In this document: positions 6,894-15,980 of the stretch, piece after piece
Layout of the letters: each line of letters begins with the position of its first letter
Numbering within the stretch: the stretch's first letter is position 1
Virus record (IMG/VR): IMGVR_UViG_3300022885_000024
Location: 1 to 49,529 of that record
Direction: 5' to 3' (one strand)
Length of the DNA: 49,529 nucleotides
From: a virus
Notes under the pieces: generated by a model
The model's database searches: none
What the model saw: only the letters and a program-made list of their open reading frames with translations
What the model was told of the DNA's origin: nothing
Made by a program: the position numbers and the translations under genes

Positions 6894-8146
6894 TGTATAA
6901 ATTTATGAAATGGTTTACAATCTGGTTGTTCGTATGGATGGTGTTTTTTTCTATTGTAGATAAAGTAAAAGCAGATTTAACATACAAGACCTACGCCGGC
7001 ACAGGTGCCTATCCAAGTTTCCCAGGCAACGGTGGTACTTTGTATTACGGCACAGTGTTGAGCACAGGCACAGTGAGTCAGTTGAATTACAATTGGAGCG
7101 GTGGATATATTTTAGACTCAGGCAGGGTTGACCGAGTAATCGTTAACTTCTATGGCTACATCACCATACCAGACACAGGTTCACAGGACATACAATTCTA
7201 TCTGTATGCTGATGACGGCGTTTACATGAAGATAGACGGCACTGTGGTCATCAATGATTGGAATGAACAGGGAGGTGCAACTTGGAATTATGTTTCCACG
7301 GACCAAACACTCACAGGTGGTCAAACTTATTACATAGATGCTTGGTGGTATGAGAACGGTGGCGGTGCCTCTTTCAAATTATATTGGGACCAGACAGGCT
7401 CAGTGGCATTGGTGCCCAGCTCGGCATATTCAACCACAGAACCCACACCTTCAGCTGCCATATCATCATCACAACAAACAGAAATAAACACAGCAAAAGC
7501 AAAAACTCAAAATGGTAATGCCATTTATATATCTCAAAGTGGTAGTGGTATAGATTTAGATATTGTACAAGACGGTGACAATAATTTAATCATAGGTTCT
7601 GATCTGACAAATGCTGGTTCTATACAAGGTGATAACAATGAGATAACACTTACACAAAAGAATAACAATAACGTTTTAGGTATTGACGTAAATGGCAATT
7701 CAAATGATGTAGATATATGGCAAGACACAGGACAAAGAGCTATAGTTGAAATAACAGGTGCTTCAAATACTTTAGATTTAGAACAATTACATTTAAGTAA
7801 TAGTGGAGAACACTTTGCTAGAGTTGAAGTAAATGGTAATAGTAATTCATTAACAATAGACCAAAAAGAAACTGGTGATAAGATACTATTTTTAGATGTG
7901 GATAGTAGTAATAATGTTCAAGTAGACCAAAAAGGTACAGGCGATCACTACCTAAATATAATACTAACTGATAGTCATACACTAGACATAACACAAGACG
8001 GATCAGGTAGCCATGACGCCCACATTAATTTGAGTGGAAACAATACATCAATAACATTAACACAAGATAGTAGCACAGATCAAAACTACTATTTGGAACA
8101 AAACTGTGTATCTGCTAGTTGCTCAGCAACAGTAACACAGAATTAA
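6893..8146 (+). CDS. PA14 domain fused to curlin repeats, secreted adhesin-like protein (417 aa)
   Basis: A signal peptide (residues 1-28) is followed by a PA14-type beta-sandwich (about 30-185; FYGYITIPDTGSQDIQFYLY, ADDGVYMKIDGTVVINDW, SFKLYWDQTGS). PA14 domains often bind glycans. From about residue 205 the protein turns into curlin repeats (ISQSGSGIDLDIVQDGDNNL, LTIDQKETGD, LDITQDGSGSHD, ITLTQDSS) to the end. So a putative binding head sits on an amyloid-forming stalk that CsgG could export. The DNA of the PA14 part is clearly richer in GC than both flanks, which suggests recent acquisition of that domain. Start at 6893 overlaps the FecR stop; the ATG at 6905 is an alternative. Confidence 0.85.
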   Translation: MYKFMKWFTIWLFVWMVFFSIVDKVKADLTYKTYAGTGAYPSFPGNGGTLYYGTVLSTGTVSQLNYNWSGGYILDSGRVDRVIVNFYGYITIPDTGSQDIQFYLYADDGVYMKIDGTVVINDWNEQGGATWNYVSTDQTLTGGQTYYIDAWWYENGGGASFKLYWDQTGSVALVPSSAYSTTEPTPSAAISSSQQTEINTAKAKTQNGNAIYISQSGSGIDLDIVQDGDNNLIIGSDLTNAGSIQGDNNEITLTQKNNNNVLGIDVNGNSNDVDIWQDTGQRAIVEITGASNTLDLEQLHLSNSGEHFARVEVNGNSNSLTIDQKETGDKILFLDVDSSNNVQVDQKGTGDHYLNIILTDSHTLDITQDGSGSHDAHINLSGNNTSITLTQDSSTDQNYYLEQNCVSASCSATVTQN

Positions 8147-8180
8147 ATTTATAGATATTAAGTAAATGGAGATAATTAAA

Positions 8181-8249
8181 ATGGCACCAAACAGATATAC
8201 TTTACTATTATTAGTAATACTTTTTCTATTTGCTATTTTAGTCAGTTAA
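8181..8249 (+). CDS. Possible 22-aa membrane peptide
   Basis: An ATG at 8181 opens a 22-codon frame, MAPNRYTLLLLVILFLFAIL plus two residues, which is almost entirely one membrane helix. GGAG at 8168-8171 could be its ribosome site. Its stop shares TAATG with the cyclase start, so its translation may feed the cyclase gene. It is too short to be sure. Confidence 0.4.
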   Translation: MAPNRYTLLLLVILFLFAILVS

Positions 8250-10087
8250 TGAAAAAGATACTAACACATTGGACAATTGCTTTTCTAACTTTATTTGTTA
8301 TTACTTACATAGGTTTAAAAGACCCACAAGTCAAAGAGATATTAAGACTTAAAGGTTTTGATTTACTTCTTCAATCAGAAAAGAAAGAACTATCACAAGA
8401 CATAGGTGTTATTACAATTGACGAAAAGGCAATAGAGAAGTACGGCCAGTGGCCTTGGAAGAGAGATGTACTTGCTGATGTCATTATAAAACTACGAGAA
8501 GCAGAAGTTGGTATCATAGTAATACCTATATTGTTTAGTGAAGAAGATAGATTAGGTGGTGATAATGAATTAGCAGAGGTATTACAATATGGAGTGGTCA
8601 TATCACAAGTAGGAACAACACAAACAAATAAGAATGCCGTACCTAGAGGTATTGCTAAGATTAATGATCCTATGGCCTATATGTTTGAATGGCCAGGTAT
8701 GTTAGGACCTATACCATTGTTAGGTGAAAAGGCAAGCGGTGTTGGTGTTGTAAATACTGTACCTGAAGTTGACGGTGTTGTAAGAAGAATACCATTGATT
8801 ATGAAGATTGGAAACGACACCTATCCAGCGATGGCAATAGAGGTCATAAGAGTTTCTACAGGCGCTCCAAGCTATCAGGTGAAGGCAGGAGAAGGTGGTA
8901 TTATCGCTATGAGAGTACCTGGTTTCTCTACAATAAAGACTGATTCAAATGGCCGTATATGGTTAAGATGGAACAAAGAATATGATACTATCAGTCTAGC
9001 AGATTTAGACCAAGTTGGCAAGTTTAAAGGTAAGACTGTTATCATAACTACCACAGCAGAGGGTTTAAATTCAATAGTGGCAACTCCTTTAGGTGAAAGA
9101 TATATGTATGAGATAACTGCCTCAACATTATCAACTGTATTAGATGGTAAGAATATAACAAGAGTTGATATTAGTTTTATATCAGAATTAGCTGTTGCCT
9201 TTTTATTAGGTTGTGTTATCATATTAATGGCTAGATTTGCTCCGTATTGGTTAATAGGTTTAAAACTTATATCTTGGTATGTTATAGCAGTATGGTTAAG
9301 TCATTACTTCTTTACAAAACATTTGATGTTAGTAGATGCAAGTTGGATTATTATTACCTTAACAATTGTAGGATTTCATTCTGTATTTAACAGATTTATT
9401 TTAGAGTTTCAACTAAAACAACAAATACGAAAACAGTTTGAGAAGTATTTGGATCCAAGACAAGTTGCTATACTTGTAAAGAATCCTGAAAAATTAAAAC
9501 TTGGTGGTGTTAGAAAAGAGATGTCTTTTATATTCATGGACATTGTAGGGTTTACACCAATTTCTGAACACTATAAAAACAAAGACGATCCAGAGGGATT
9601 AGTAGAATTGATAAATGAATTTCTAAACGAGGTCAGTATAATAATATTAAAGAACGGTGGAATGATAGATAAGTTTATGGGAGATTGTGTGATGGGAATA
9701 TTTGGTGCGCCTTTAGATATGAAAAACCACGCCGAGATGGCTGTTAAGTCTGCTAAAGAGATAGAAGAAAAAGTTAAAGAATTAAAAGTAATTTACAAAG
9801 AACGTGGATTACCAGACATCAATGTTGGAACAGGTGTAAATACAGGAATAGCAATTGTTGGTAATATGGGTTCTAAAACAAGACTCGACTATTCAGTTGT
9901 GGGTGACGCTGTTAATTTAGCGGCAAGATTAGAAGCCACTGCTGGAAGACATGAACATATAAATAATAAGACTATATGGTCATCTTATACACAAGATCAA
10001 TTACCAGATACATTTAAGACAAAGAGTATTGGTACTATTAAGGTTAAAGGAAAGGAAGAACTAATTAAGATTTTTACGTTTCAATAA
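8249..10087 (+). CDS. CHASE2-domain class III adenylate cyclase, membrane sensor (612 aa)
   Basis: Makes cAMP from ATP in response to a signal outside the inner membrane. Layout: one N-terminal membrane helix (7-25), an extracytoplasmic CHASE2 sensor (about 35-305; IGVITIDEKAIEKYGQWPW), three membrane helices (about 310-390), a short linker and a cytoplasmic class III cyclase domain (about 425-605). Catalytic residues are in place: metal-binding D431 (FMDIVGFT) and D479 (KFMGD), purine-selecting K475 and D547, and N556/R560 (NLAAR) for the transition state. K and D point to ATP over GTP. It is the last large gene of the curli cassette and appears intact. Confidence 0.92.
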   Translation: MKKILTHWTIAFLTLFVITYIGLKDPQVKEILRLKGFDLLLQSEKKELSQDIGVITIDEKAIEKYGQWPWKRDVLADVIIKLREAEVGIIVIPILFSEEDRLGGDNELAEVLQYGVVISQVGTTQTNKNAVPRGIAKINDPMAYMFEWPGMLGPIPLLGEKASGVGVVNTVPEVDGVVRRIPLIMKIGNDTYPAMAIEVIRVSTGAPSYQVKAGEGGIIAMRVPGFSTIKTDSNGRIWLRWNKEYDTISLADLDQVGKFKGKTVIITTTAEGLNSIVATPLGERYMYEITASTLSTVLDGKNITRVDISFISELAVAFLLGCVIILMARFAPYWLIGLKLISWYVIAVWLSHYFFTKHLMLVDASWIIITLTIVGFHSVFNRFILEFQLKQQIRKQFEKYLDPRQVAILVKNPEKLKLGGVRKEMSFIFMDIVGFTPISEHYKNKDDPEGLVELINEFLNEVSIIILKNGGMIDKFMGDCVMGIFGAPLDMKNHAEMAVKSAKEIEEKVKELKVIYKERGLPDINVGTGVNTGIAIVGNMGSKTRLDYSVVGDAVNLAARLEATAGRHEHINNKTIWSSYTQDQLPDTFKTKSIGTIKVKGKEELIKIFTFQ

Positions 10088-10103
10088 ACATAGACGGAGG
10101 GTT

Positions 10104-10304
10104 ATGACACTACTTCAACAAAAGAAGTTAAGAAAGACACTAACGAAAATAATAAGAGACAAAAAGAAACTTAAATTATATTTACTGAATTTACATTGGA
10201 TAGTAATAAAGAAACAAAAAGAACGAAGAAGAAGAAAAACATTGATAAAACTATATAAAATGAGAAGACTTGAAGAACTCAGGTCAATGTTAAGGTCAGC
10301 ATAA
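10104..10304 (+). CDS. Small highly basic protein (66 aa)
   Basis: GGAGG at 10096-10100 lies three bases before the ATG, which is close but strong. The protein is very rich in Lys, Arg and Leu (KKQKERRRRKTLIKLYK) with no acidic patch, so it may bind nucleic acid. I do not recognise a family. It ends the gene group that starts with the curli cassette. Confidence 0.55.
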   Translation: MTLLQQKKLRKTLTKIIRDKKKLKLYLLNLHWIVIKKQKERRRRKTLIKLYKMRRLEELRSMLRSA

Positions 10305-10412
10305 AAATAAATATAACATAGGTTATTGATAAGTTAAAATAGTATAAAGACGTTATATCGGCGTACACCCACTAGGGAAACAAACTTATACTAACCAACT
10401 AAATAGGACGAC

Positions 10413-10844
10413 ATGGTAGAAAACGTACACACAGATATAAAGGTTCAATTAGAATCTTTACGAAAAGACATAGAGAGCGTTAACGGTATTCAAGGTCGTT
10501 TAGATACGGCGATTGATAAACTGACTGATGTTTCTACTGCTATTAAATCTATGTTAGCTGTACATGAAGAAAAACTCCAAAGAAGTGAATCGATAGATGA
10601 TGTTATTTTTGACAAGCTTAAGGATAGACAAAATGAGATAGATAATATTCACAAAGAATTGAAAGCGGATATTGAACTGTCTGAAAAACGGCTACTATGT
10701 GAACTAAAATCAATGAGAAACGAAATTAGTGGCAGAGTGGGTGTATTAGAAAAATGGAGATGGTTAATACTAGGTGGTTCTATTGTTATTGGATGGGTAT
10801 TATCCAAAAACTTCATCTATATTATGTCCATGGTTCAATCCTAG
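10413..10844 (+). CDS. Coiled-coil protein with C-terminal membrane anchor (143 aa)
   Basis: Residues 1-110 are a long helical coiled coil (LDTAIDKLTDVSTAIKSMLA, VHEEKLQRSES). Residues about 118-136 form one membrane helix (WLILGGSIVIGWVLSKNFI). Such tail-anchored coiled-coil proteins are common in marine T4-like phages; the function is not known. AGGACG precedes the ATG. It ends just before the promoter of the primase operon. Confidence 0.7.
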   Translation: MVENVHTDIKVQLESLRKDIESVNGIQGRLDTAIDKLTDVSTAIKSMLAVHEEKLQRSESIDDVIFDKLKDRQNEIDNIHKELKADIELSEKRLLCELKSMRNEISGRVGVLEKWRWLILGGSIVIGWVLSKNFIYIMSMVQS

Positions 10845-10846
10845 AC

Positions 10847-10875
10847 TTGACTTTTTGATACAATTGTGTTATATT
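10847..10875 (+). promoter_or_regulatory. Sigma70-like promoter P1, upstream of primase
   Basis: TTGACT (10847-10852), a 17-base spacer and TATATT (10870-10875), preceded by TG as in an extended -10. The primase ATG is at 10886, ten bases past the -10, so the message has almost no leader. It heads a run of genes that ends at the terminator near 22450. Confidence 0.75.
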
Positions 10876-10885
10876 ATAGTCTGTT

Positions 10886-11887
10886 ATGTCAAGTTATATA
10901 GACCTAAAATTTATTACAAACATTTCAAGTAGATTAGGTCAGTTTAAGAAGAAAACTGATTACCTATTCAACTTTAGATGTCCTCATTGTGGAGACTCAC
11001 AAAAGTCCAAGACAAAGGCAAGAGCATATTTTTATAGAGTTAAAAATGATATGTTCTTCAAATGTCATAATTGTGGACAAGGCCAAAGTTTGGCTAATTT
11101 TATAAAAATGATTGATCCTAAAATGTATGAACAATACCTTTTAGAAAGATATAAGAAATCGGCACCAGCGACACCGAAACCAGAGTTTGAATTTGAACCT
11201 GTAAAGTTTAAAGATACAACTCTACTAGATAAGTTGAAAAGGATCAGTGGTCTAACGCCAGACCACCCCGCTAGATTATATTGTGAAAACAGAAAGATAC
11301 CTGAAAAGTATTTTGACAAATTGTATCTTGCTGAAAAGTTTATGACTCTAGTTAACGAAGTAAAACCTAATACTTACAGAGTTACTAGAGATCAACCAAG
11401 ATTAGTTATACCCTTTTTTGACACAGCCGGAGAAGTCTTTGCTTTTCAAGGTCGTGCCTTTGGTAATGAACAACCAAAATACTTAACAATTAAACTAGAC
11501 GAGAGTAAACAAAAGGTATATGGACTTGAGCGAATCAATTTTGCTGACCATATTCATATTGTTGAAGGTCCTATTGATAGTTTATTTGTTGATAATTGCT
11601 TAGCGGCTGGTGGAGCGGATTTATTTTTAAAAAACAAAATTTCTAACGATCAGATCACATATATATTTGACAACGAACCTCGTAATAAAGAAATCGTTAA
11701 TAGAATGTATAAAGTGATAGAACAGAATTACAATGTGGTGGTGTGGCCAGATGACATACAACTAAAAGATGTAAACGATTTGATCATGTCAGGTGTATCA
11801 AAAACAGAATTAAAAGAAATTATAAGTAGTAACACTTACTCGAAGTTAGCTGCTCTTACGAAGCTCAATTACTGGAAAAAAATATAA
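10886..11887 (+). CDS. 61: T4 gp61-like DNA primase (333 aa)
   Basis: Makes RNA primers for lagging-strand synthesis with the replicative helicase. An N-terminal zinc ribbon has C32-C35 (CPHCGD) and C60-C63 (CHNCGQ). A TOPRIM-like region follows, with VIPFFDTAGEVFAFQGRAFG and the acidic VEGPIDSLF near residue 226, then IFDNEPRNKE as the second acidic motif. The length is near T4 gp61 (342). The start is set by the conserved N-terminus and by the promoter ten bases upstream of it, so little or no leader exists. First gene of a long operon with ribonucleotide reductase. Confidence 0.92.
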   Translation: MSSYIDLKFITNISSRLGQFKKKTDYLFNFRCPHCGDSQKSKTKARAYFYRVKNDMFFKCHNCGQGQSLANFIKMIDPKMYEQYLLERYKKSAPATPKPEFEFEPVKFKDTTLLDKLKRISGLTPDHPARLYCENRKIPEKYFDKLYLAEKFMTLVNEVKPNTYRVTRDQPRLVIPFFDTAGEVFAFQGRAFGNEQPKYLTIKLDESKQKVYGLERINFADHIHIVEGPIDSLFVDNCLAAGGADLFLKNKISNDQITYIFDNEPRNKEIVNRMYKVIEQNYNVVVWPDDIQLKDVNDLIMSGVSKTELKEIISSNTYSKLAALTKLNYWKKI

Positions 11888-11899
11888 AAAGGGAAACAT

Positions 11900-14209
11900 A
11901 TGGTAGAAAAACAAATAATAAATGTAGTTAAACGTGGTGTAAGAGGAAAAGAACCCCTTAATATAGAAAAGATACATGAAATGGTTGAGTATGCCTGTGA
12001 AGATATAAAAGGTGTATCATCATCTCAGGTAGAGATGTCAAGTGGTCTACAATTCTTTGATGGTATTTCAACAGATGATATACAACAGATTCTAATTAAG
12101 TCAGCAGCTGATTTAATTTCACTAGACAATCCAAACTACCAATATGTGGCAGCCAGATTGTTATTATATTCATTGAGAAAAACAGTTATCAATAAACTTT
12201 GGGATCACCCTCACATTTATGAACATGTAAAAAAAGGTGTAGAAATAAAAGTATATGATGAAAATATTTTAAATTGGTATGACGAAAAAGATTTTGATAG
12301 AATGGAAAATTGGATTAACCATGATAGAGATTATACCTTTACATATGCCGGTTTAAGACAAGTCATTGACAAGTATCTAGTACAAGATAGATCAAATGGT
12401 AATATATTTGAAACACCACAGTTTATGTATATGATGATCGCTGCTACTGTATTTGCTCAATATCCAAAAACAAAAAGGATGATTTATGTTAAAAAATATT
12501 ATGACGCAATTTCACAATTCAAAATTAATATACCAACTCCGGTTATGGCAGGTGTTAGAACACCTCTCAAACAGTATGCTAGTTGTGTTCTGGTTGATGT
12601 TGATGATACTTTGGACAGTATTTTTTCTAGTGATATGGCTGTTGGACGTTATGTTGCACAAAGGGCTGGCATTGGTATTAATGCTGGTAGAATACGAGGT
12701 ATCAATGCGAGGATACGAGGCGGTGAAGTACAACACACCGGCGTTATTCCATTCCTTAAGAAATTTGAGGCAACAGTTAAGTGCTGTACTCAAAACGGAG
12801 TACGGGGCGGTTCGGCTACTGTTCACTTTCCTATTTGGCACCAAGAAATAGAAGACATCATTGTACTAAAGAATAATAAAGGTACAGAGGATAATAGAGT
12901 TAGAAAATTAGATTACTCAATTCAATTATCAAAAATATTCTATGAGAGATTTATAAAAGAAGAAGATATAACTTTGTTCTCACCACATGAAGTGCCTGAA
13001 TTATATGAGGCATGGGGTACACCTGAGTTTGATGAACTTTATGAAAAGGCTGAAAGAAAAACTAGTGTTAAGAAAAAGAAAATTAATGCTCAAGTTTTAT
13101 TTGGTAGTATTTTAAAAGAAAGAGCAGAAACAGGTAGGATTTATATTATGAATATAGATCACTGTAATTCTCACTCATCATTTAAAGACCTAATTAGAAT
13201 GTCAAATCTTTGTCAGGAGATTACATTACCTACTGACCCTATCGACCATATAGACGGAGAAGGAGAGATTGCCTTGTGTATTCTATCTGCCATCAATGTA
13301 GGTACAATAGATAAGAGAGATGAATTAGAACCTTTGTGTGATTTAGCAGTAAGAAGTTTAGATGAAATTATAGATCATCAACAATATCCCGTTAAGGCTG
13401 CCGAAGTATCTACAAAAGCAAGAAGAAGTTTGGGTATAGGTTATATTGGCCTTGCTCATTATCTAGCAAAAAAAGGTTACACATATGACCAAAAATTAGC
13501 ATGGCGTCAAGTTGATAAATTAACAGAGGCGTTTCAATATTATCTTTTAAAAGCAAGCAACACACTTGCTAAAGAAAAAGGTCCTTGTGAATTTTTTAAT
13601 AGAACAAAATATTCTGATGGTATCTTACCAATAGACACTTACAAGAAAGAGGTAGACGAGGTTGTAACCAGAAATCTAACTTATGATTGGGAGAGTTTAA
13701 GGAAAGAAATAAAAGAGTCAGGTCTACGACATAGCACCCTTTCGGCTCAAATGCCATCTGAATCCTCTAGTGTGGTTTCAAATGCTACTAACGGTATTGA
13801 ACCACCTAGAGATTATTTAAGTATTAAGAAAAGTAAAAAAGGTCCATTAAAACAAGTGGTACCTGATTACAAAAAACTAAAAAGTAATTATACTTTATTA
13901 TGGGATATGAAATCAAATGAGGGATATATAAATGTAGTGGCTGTAATGCAAAAGTATTTTGATCAGTCTATATCAGGTAACTGGTCATATAATCCAGAGA
14001 ACTACGAAGACAATCAGGTACCTGTATCTGTAATGGCACACGACCTTTTAACGACATACAGGTTAGGTTGGAAAACATCATATTATCAGAATACATATGA
14101 CGCTAAGAAAGATATAGACGAACCGGCGCATCCTGTTGGTTTCCACGATAATGTACCTGAAGATAAGCCACAAATAGACGAGGAAGATTGTGAAAGCTGT
14201 ACAATATAA
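11900..14209 (+). CDS. nrdA: Class Ia ribonucleotide reductase large subunit NrdA (769 aa)
   Basis: Reduces ribonucleoside diphosphates to deoxy forms for phage DNA synthesis. An N-terminal ATP-cone (about residues 4-95) provides allosteric control of activity. Active-site residues are present: C229 (QYASC), C438 with N436 and E440 (NLCQE), C460 (IALCILS), the SESSSVVSNATNGIEPPR signature, and the C-terminal redox pair C764/C767 (DCESCTI) that would be reduced by glutaredoxin, which the phage also encodes at 28305. It looks complete. Its stop overlaps the next start (TAATG). Confidence 0.97.
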   Translation: MVEKQIINVVKRGVRGKEPLNIEKIHEMVEYACEDIKGVSSSQVEMSSGLQFFDGISTDDIQQILIKSAADLISLDNPNYQYVAARLLLYSLRKTVINKLWDHPHIYEHVKKGVEIKVYDENILNWYDEKDFDRMENWINHDRDYTFTYAGLRQVIDKYLVQDRSNGNIFETPQFMYMMIAATVFAQYPKTKRMIYVKKYYDAISQFKINIPTPVMAGVRTPLKQYASCVLVDVDDTLDSIFSSDMAVGRYVAQRAGIGINAGRIRGINARIRGGEVQHTGVIPFLKKFEATVKCCTQNGVRGGSATVHFPIWHQEIEDIIVLKNNKGTEDNRVRKLDYSIQLSKIFYERFIKEEDITLFSPHEVPELYEAWGTPEFDELYEKAERKTSVKKKKINAQVLFGSILKERAETGRIYIMNIDHCNSHSSFKDLIRMSNLCQEITLPTDPIDHIDGEGEIALCILSAINVGTIDKRDELEPLCDLAVRSLDEIIDHQQYPVKAAEVSTKARRSLGIGYIGLAHYLAKKGYTYDQKLAWRQVDKLTEAFQYYLLKASNTLAKEKGPCEFFNRTKYSDGILPIDTYKKEVDEVVTRNLTYDWESLRKEIKESGLRHSTLSAQMPSESSSVVSNATNGIEPPRDYLSIKKSKKGPLKQVVPDYKKLKSNYTLLWDMKSNEGYINVVAVMQKYFDQSISGNWSYNPENYEDNQVPVSVMAHDLLTTYRLGWKTSYYQNTYDAKKDIDEPAHPVGFHDNVPEDKPQIDEEDCESCTI

Positions 14210-14877
14210 TGAACTTCGTAGCAAACTTACCTTATACAAAAGTCTTTATTAAAAAAGAATACTTACATGATTTAGAAAAAGGTCATGGAGAATTTGTTGA
14301 AGCAGTGTTAATATCTGTAAAATCAATACAAGGTCGTGCCTTATATTTTGAGGCATATCTACCAGATTATGGTGCTTGTTTTGATAAGTTTCCTTTGTGT
14401 GCTTTTACATGGAGAACGGATATAAAAGAAGAAGAACAACTAAAACTTGGTGAATTGTGTTTATGGGATTCTTTTTCATATGACATACAAGTTTGGTCAA
14501 AAAGATTGTTAAAAAATTGTGATGTAAAGATACTGTTAAAAGGTGGTAAGAAGATGAAAGGTGAATATCTGTTCACAATTGACGCTTGCCATAGTGATTC
14601 AAATATTATAAATACAACAGTTGCTGAAGTACCAAGTGAACATAAACAACATAACTTTGGTAAACTAGATAACGGACAATTCTTTGCCCAGCCTAACAAT
14701 AGAATGTTATGGTTTGAACAATCACTAACGCCGAAAGAGTTAAAGATACCTGACTTTCAGGTTTCTAGTAGATACTTTTTCAGTGAACAGGAAGAAAAAT
14801 GGGCATTTGGTGATAGTAAGGACTACTTTTACAAAGATGAAAAAAGAAACGAAGATGAGGACAAGGACTACAAATAA
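14209..14877 (+). CDS. Conserved protein between nrdA and nrdB, function unknown (222 aa)
   Basis: Coupled on both sides by TAATG overlaps to nrdA and nrdB. The protein is soluble, with N-terminal beta strands (TKVFIKKEYLHDLEKGHGEF), several aromatic residues, and a very acidic C-terminal tail (KRNEDEDKDYK). I recall similar genes of unknown function in this position in marine T4-like phages. The tight placement suggests it works with the reductase or with DNA metabolism, but no motif shows how. Confidence 0.8.
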   Translation: MNFVANLPYTKVFIKKEYLHDLEKGHGEFVEAVLISVKSIQGRALYFEAYLPDYGACFDKFPLCAFTWRTDIKEEEQLKLGELCLWDSFSYDIQVWSKRLLKNCDVKILLKGGKKMKGEYLFTIDACHSDSNIINTTVAEVPSEHKQHNFGKLDNGQFFAQPNNRMLWFEQSLTPKELKIPDFQVSSRYFFSEQEEKWAFGDSKDYFYKDEKRNEDEDKDYK

Positions 14878-15980
14878 TGACAAAATCAGTATTAAATAAA
14901 AGTAAAACGGTAGATTTTACAAAACAACCAATGTTTTTTGGTGAAGATTTACAAATACAAAGATATGACACAATGAAGTATCCTATATTTGATAAGTTAA
15001 CACAACAACAGTTAGGTTACTTTTGGAGACCTGAAGAAGTATCTTTACAAAAAGATAGAAATGATTACCTTGATTTGAGTGATGAACAAAAGTTTATTTT
15101 TACATCTAATCTAAAGTATCAAACAATGTTAGATAGTGTACAAGGTAGAGGTCCGTGTTTAGCATTTTTACCTTTTGTATCATTACCAGAATTAGAAGGT
15201 GCCATTGTAGCATGGGACTTTATGGAAACTATTCATAGTAGAAGTTATACTTACATTATTAAAAATCTATATTCAGATCCAGGATTAGTATTTGATACGA
15301 TTATACAAGATGAAAAGATTGAAAAAAGAGCAAATTCAGTTACAAAAACCTATGATGATTTAATTAAATTAGGTTATCAATGGACATTAACACCAGATAA
15401 AGTTGATATGTATGAACTAAAGAAAAGTTTATATCTAGCAATGGTATCGGTAAACATATTAGAAGGCCTAAGATTTTATGTATCGTTTGCTTGTAGTTTT
15501 GCCTTTGGTGAATTAAAGAAACTAGAGGGTTCTGCTAAGATTATATCATTTATTGCTAGAGATGAAAGTCAACATCTAGCAATGTCACAAAGAGTTATTA
15601 ATAACTGGAAAGACCATGAAAATGATAAAGAAATGTTAAAGATTATTAAAGATACAGAGAAAGAAGTTTATAAAATGTATGATGAGGCCGTTGGTGAAGA
15701 AAAACGCTGGGCAACCTATCTATTTTCAAAAGGTTCAATGATTGGTTTATCAGAAAAATTGTTACACCAATTTGTTGAGTATATGGCAAATAGAAGAATG
15801 AAAGCTATACAATTAAATCCTATATATAATCAAAAAACAAATCCGTTACCTTGGGTTGACCATTGGTTGAATAGTAGATCAACACAAAATGCTCCACAGG
15901 AAACAGAGATTGAGTCTTATGTTATTGGTGGTATTAAACAAGACGTTAAGAAAGATCAATTTAAATCCTTTAAACTATAA
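14877..15980 (+). CDS. nrdB: Class Ia ribonucleotide reductase small subunit NrdB (367 aa)
   Basis: Carries the di-iron centre and tyrosyl radical used by NrdA. The sequence is close to the enterobacterial type: GYFWRPEEVSLQKDRNDY, SNLKYQTMLDSVQGRGP and the key ETIHSRSY with E117, H120 and radical Tyr124. Other iron ligands are E196 (LEGLRF) and E230/H233 (RDESQHLAM). All needed residues are present, so an active tyrosyl-radical enzyme is expected. The C-terminal peptide (KKDQFKSFKL) would dock to NrdA. Overlaps its neighbours by one base at each end. Confidence 0.97.
   Translation: MTKSVLNKSKTVDFTKQPMFFGEDLQIQRYDTMKYPIFDKLTQQQLGYFWRPEEVSLQKDRNDYLDLSDEQKFIFTSNLKYQTMLDSVQGRGPCLAFLPFVSLPELEGAIVAWDFMETIHSRSYTYIIKNLYSDPGLVFDTIIQDEKIEKRANSVTKTYDDLIKLGYQWTLTPDKVDMYELKKSLYLAMVSVNILEGLRFYVSFACSFAFGELKKLEGSAKIISFIARDESQHLAMSQRVINNWKDHENDKEMLKIIKDTEKEVYKMYDEAVGEEKRWATYLFSKGSMIGLSEKLLHQFVEYMANRRMKAIQLNPIYNQKTNPLPWVDHWLNSRSTQNAPQETEIESYVIGGIKQDVKKDQFKSFKL

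Noticed and set aside
8873-9224. Long reverse-strand frames opposite the cyclase, curlin, NrdA, gp26 and tape-measure-like genes
   Set aside because: They mirror the codon structure of well supported plus-strand genes and have no recognisable products; only the gp4-like frame on the minus strand is real.
10305-10412. Gene-free 108 bases searched for a tRNA or promoter
   Set aside because: No cloverleaf, TTGACA/TATAAT pair or hairpin convincing enough to report.
12486-12851. 121-codon plus-strand frame inside nrdA
   Set aside because: Out-of-frame shadow of a strongly conserved gene.
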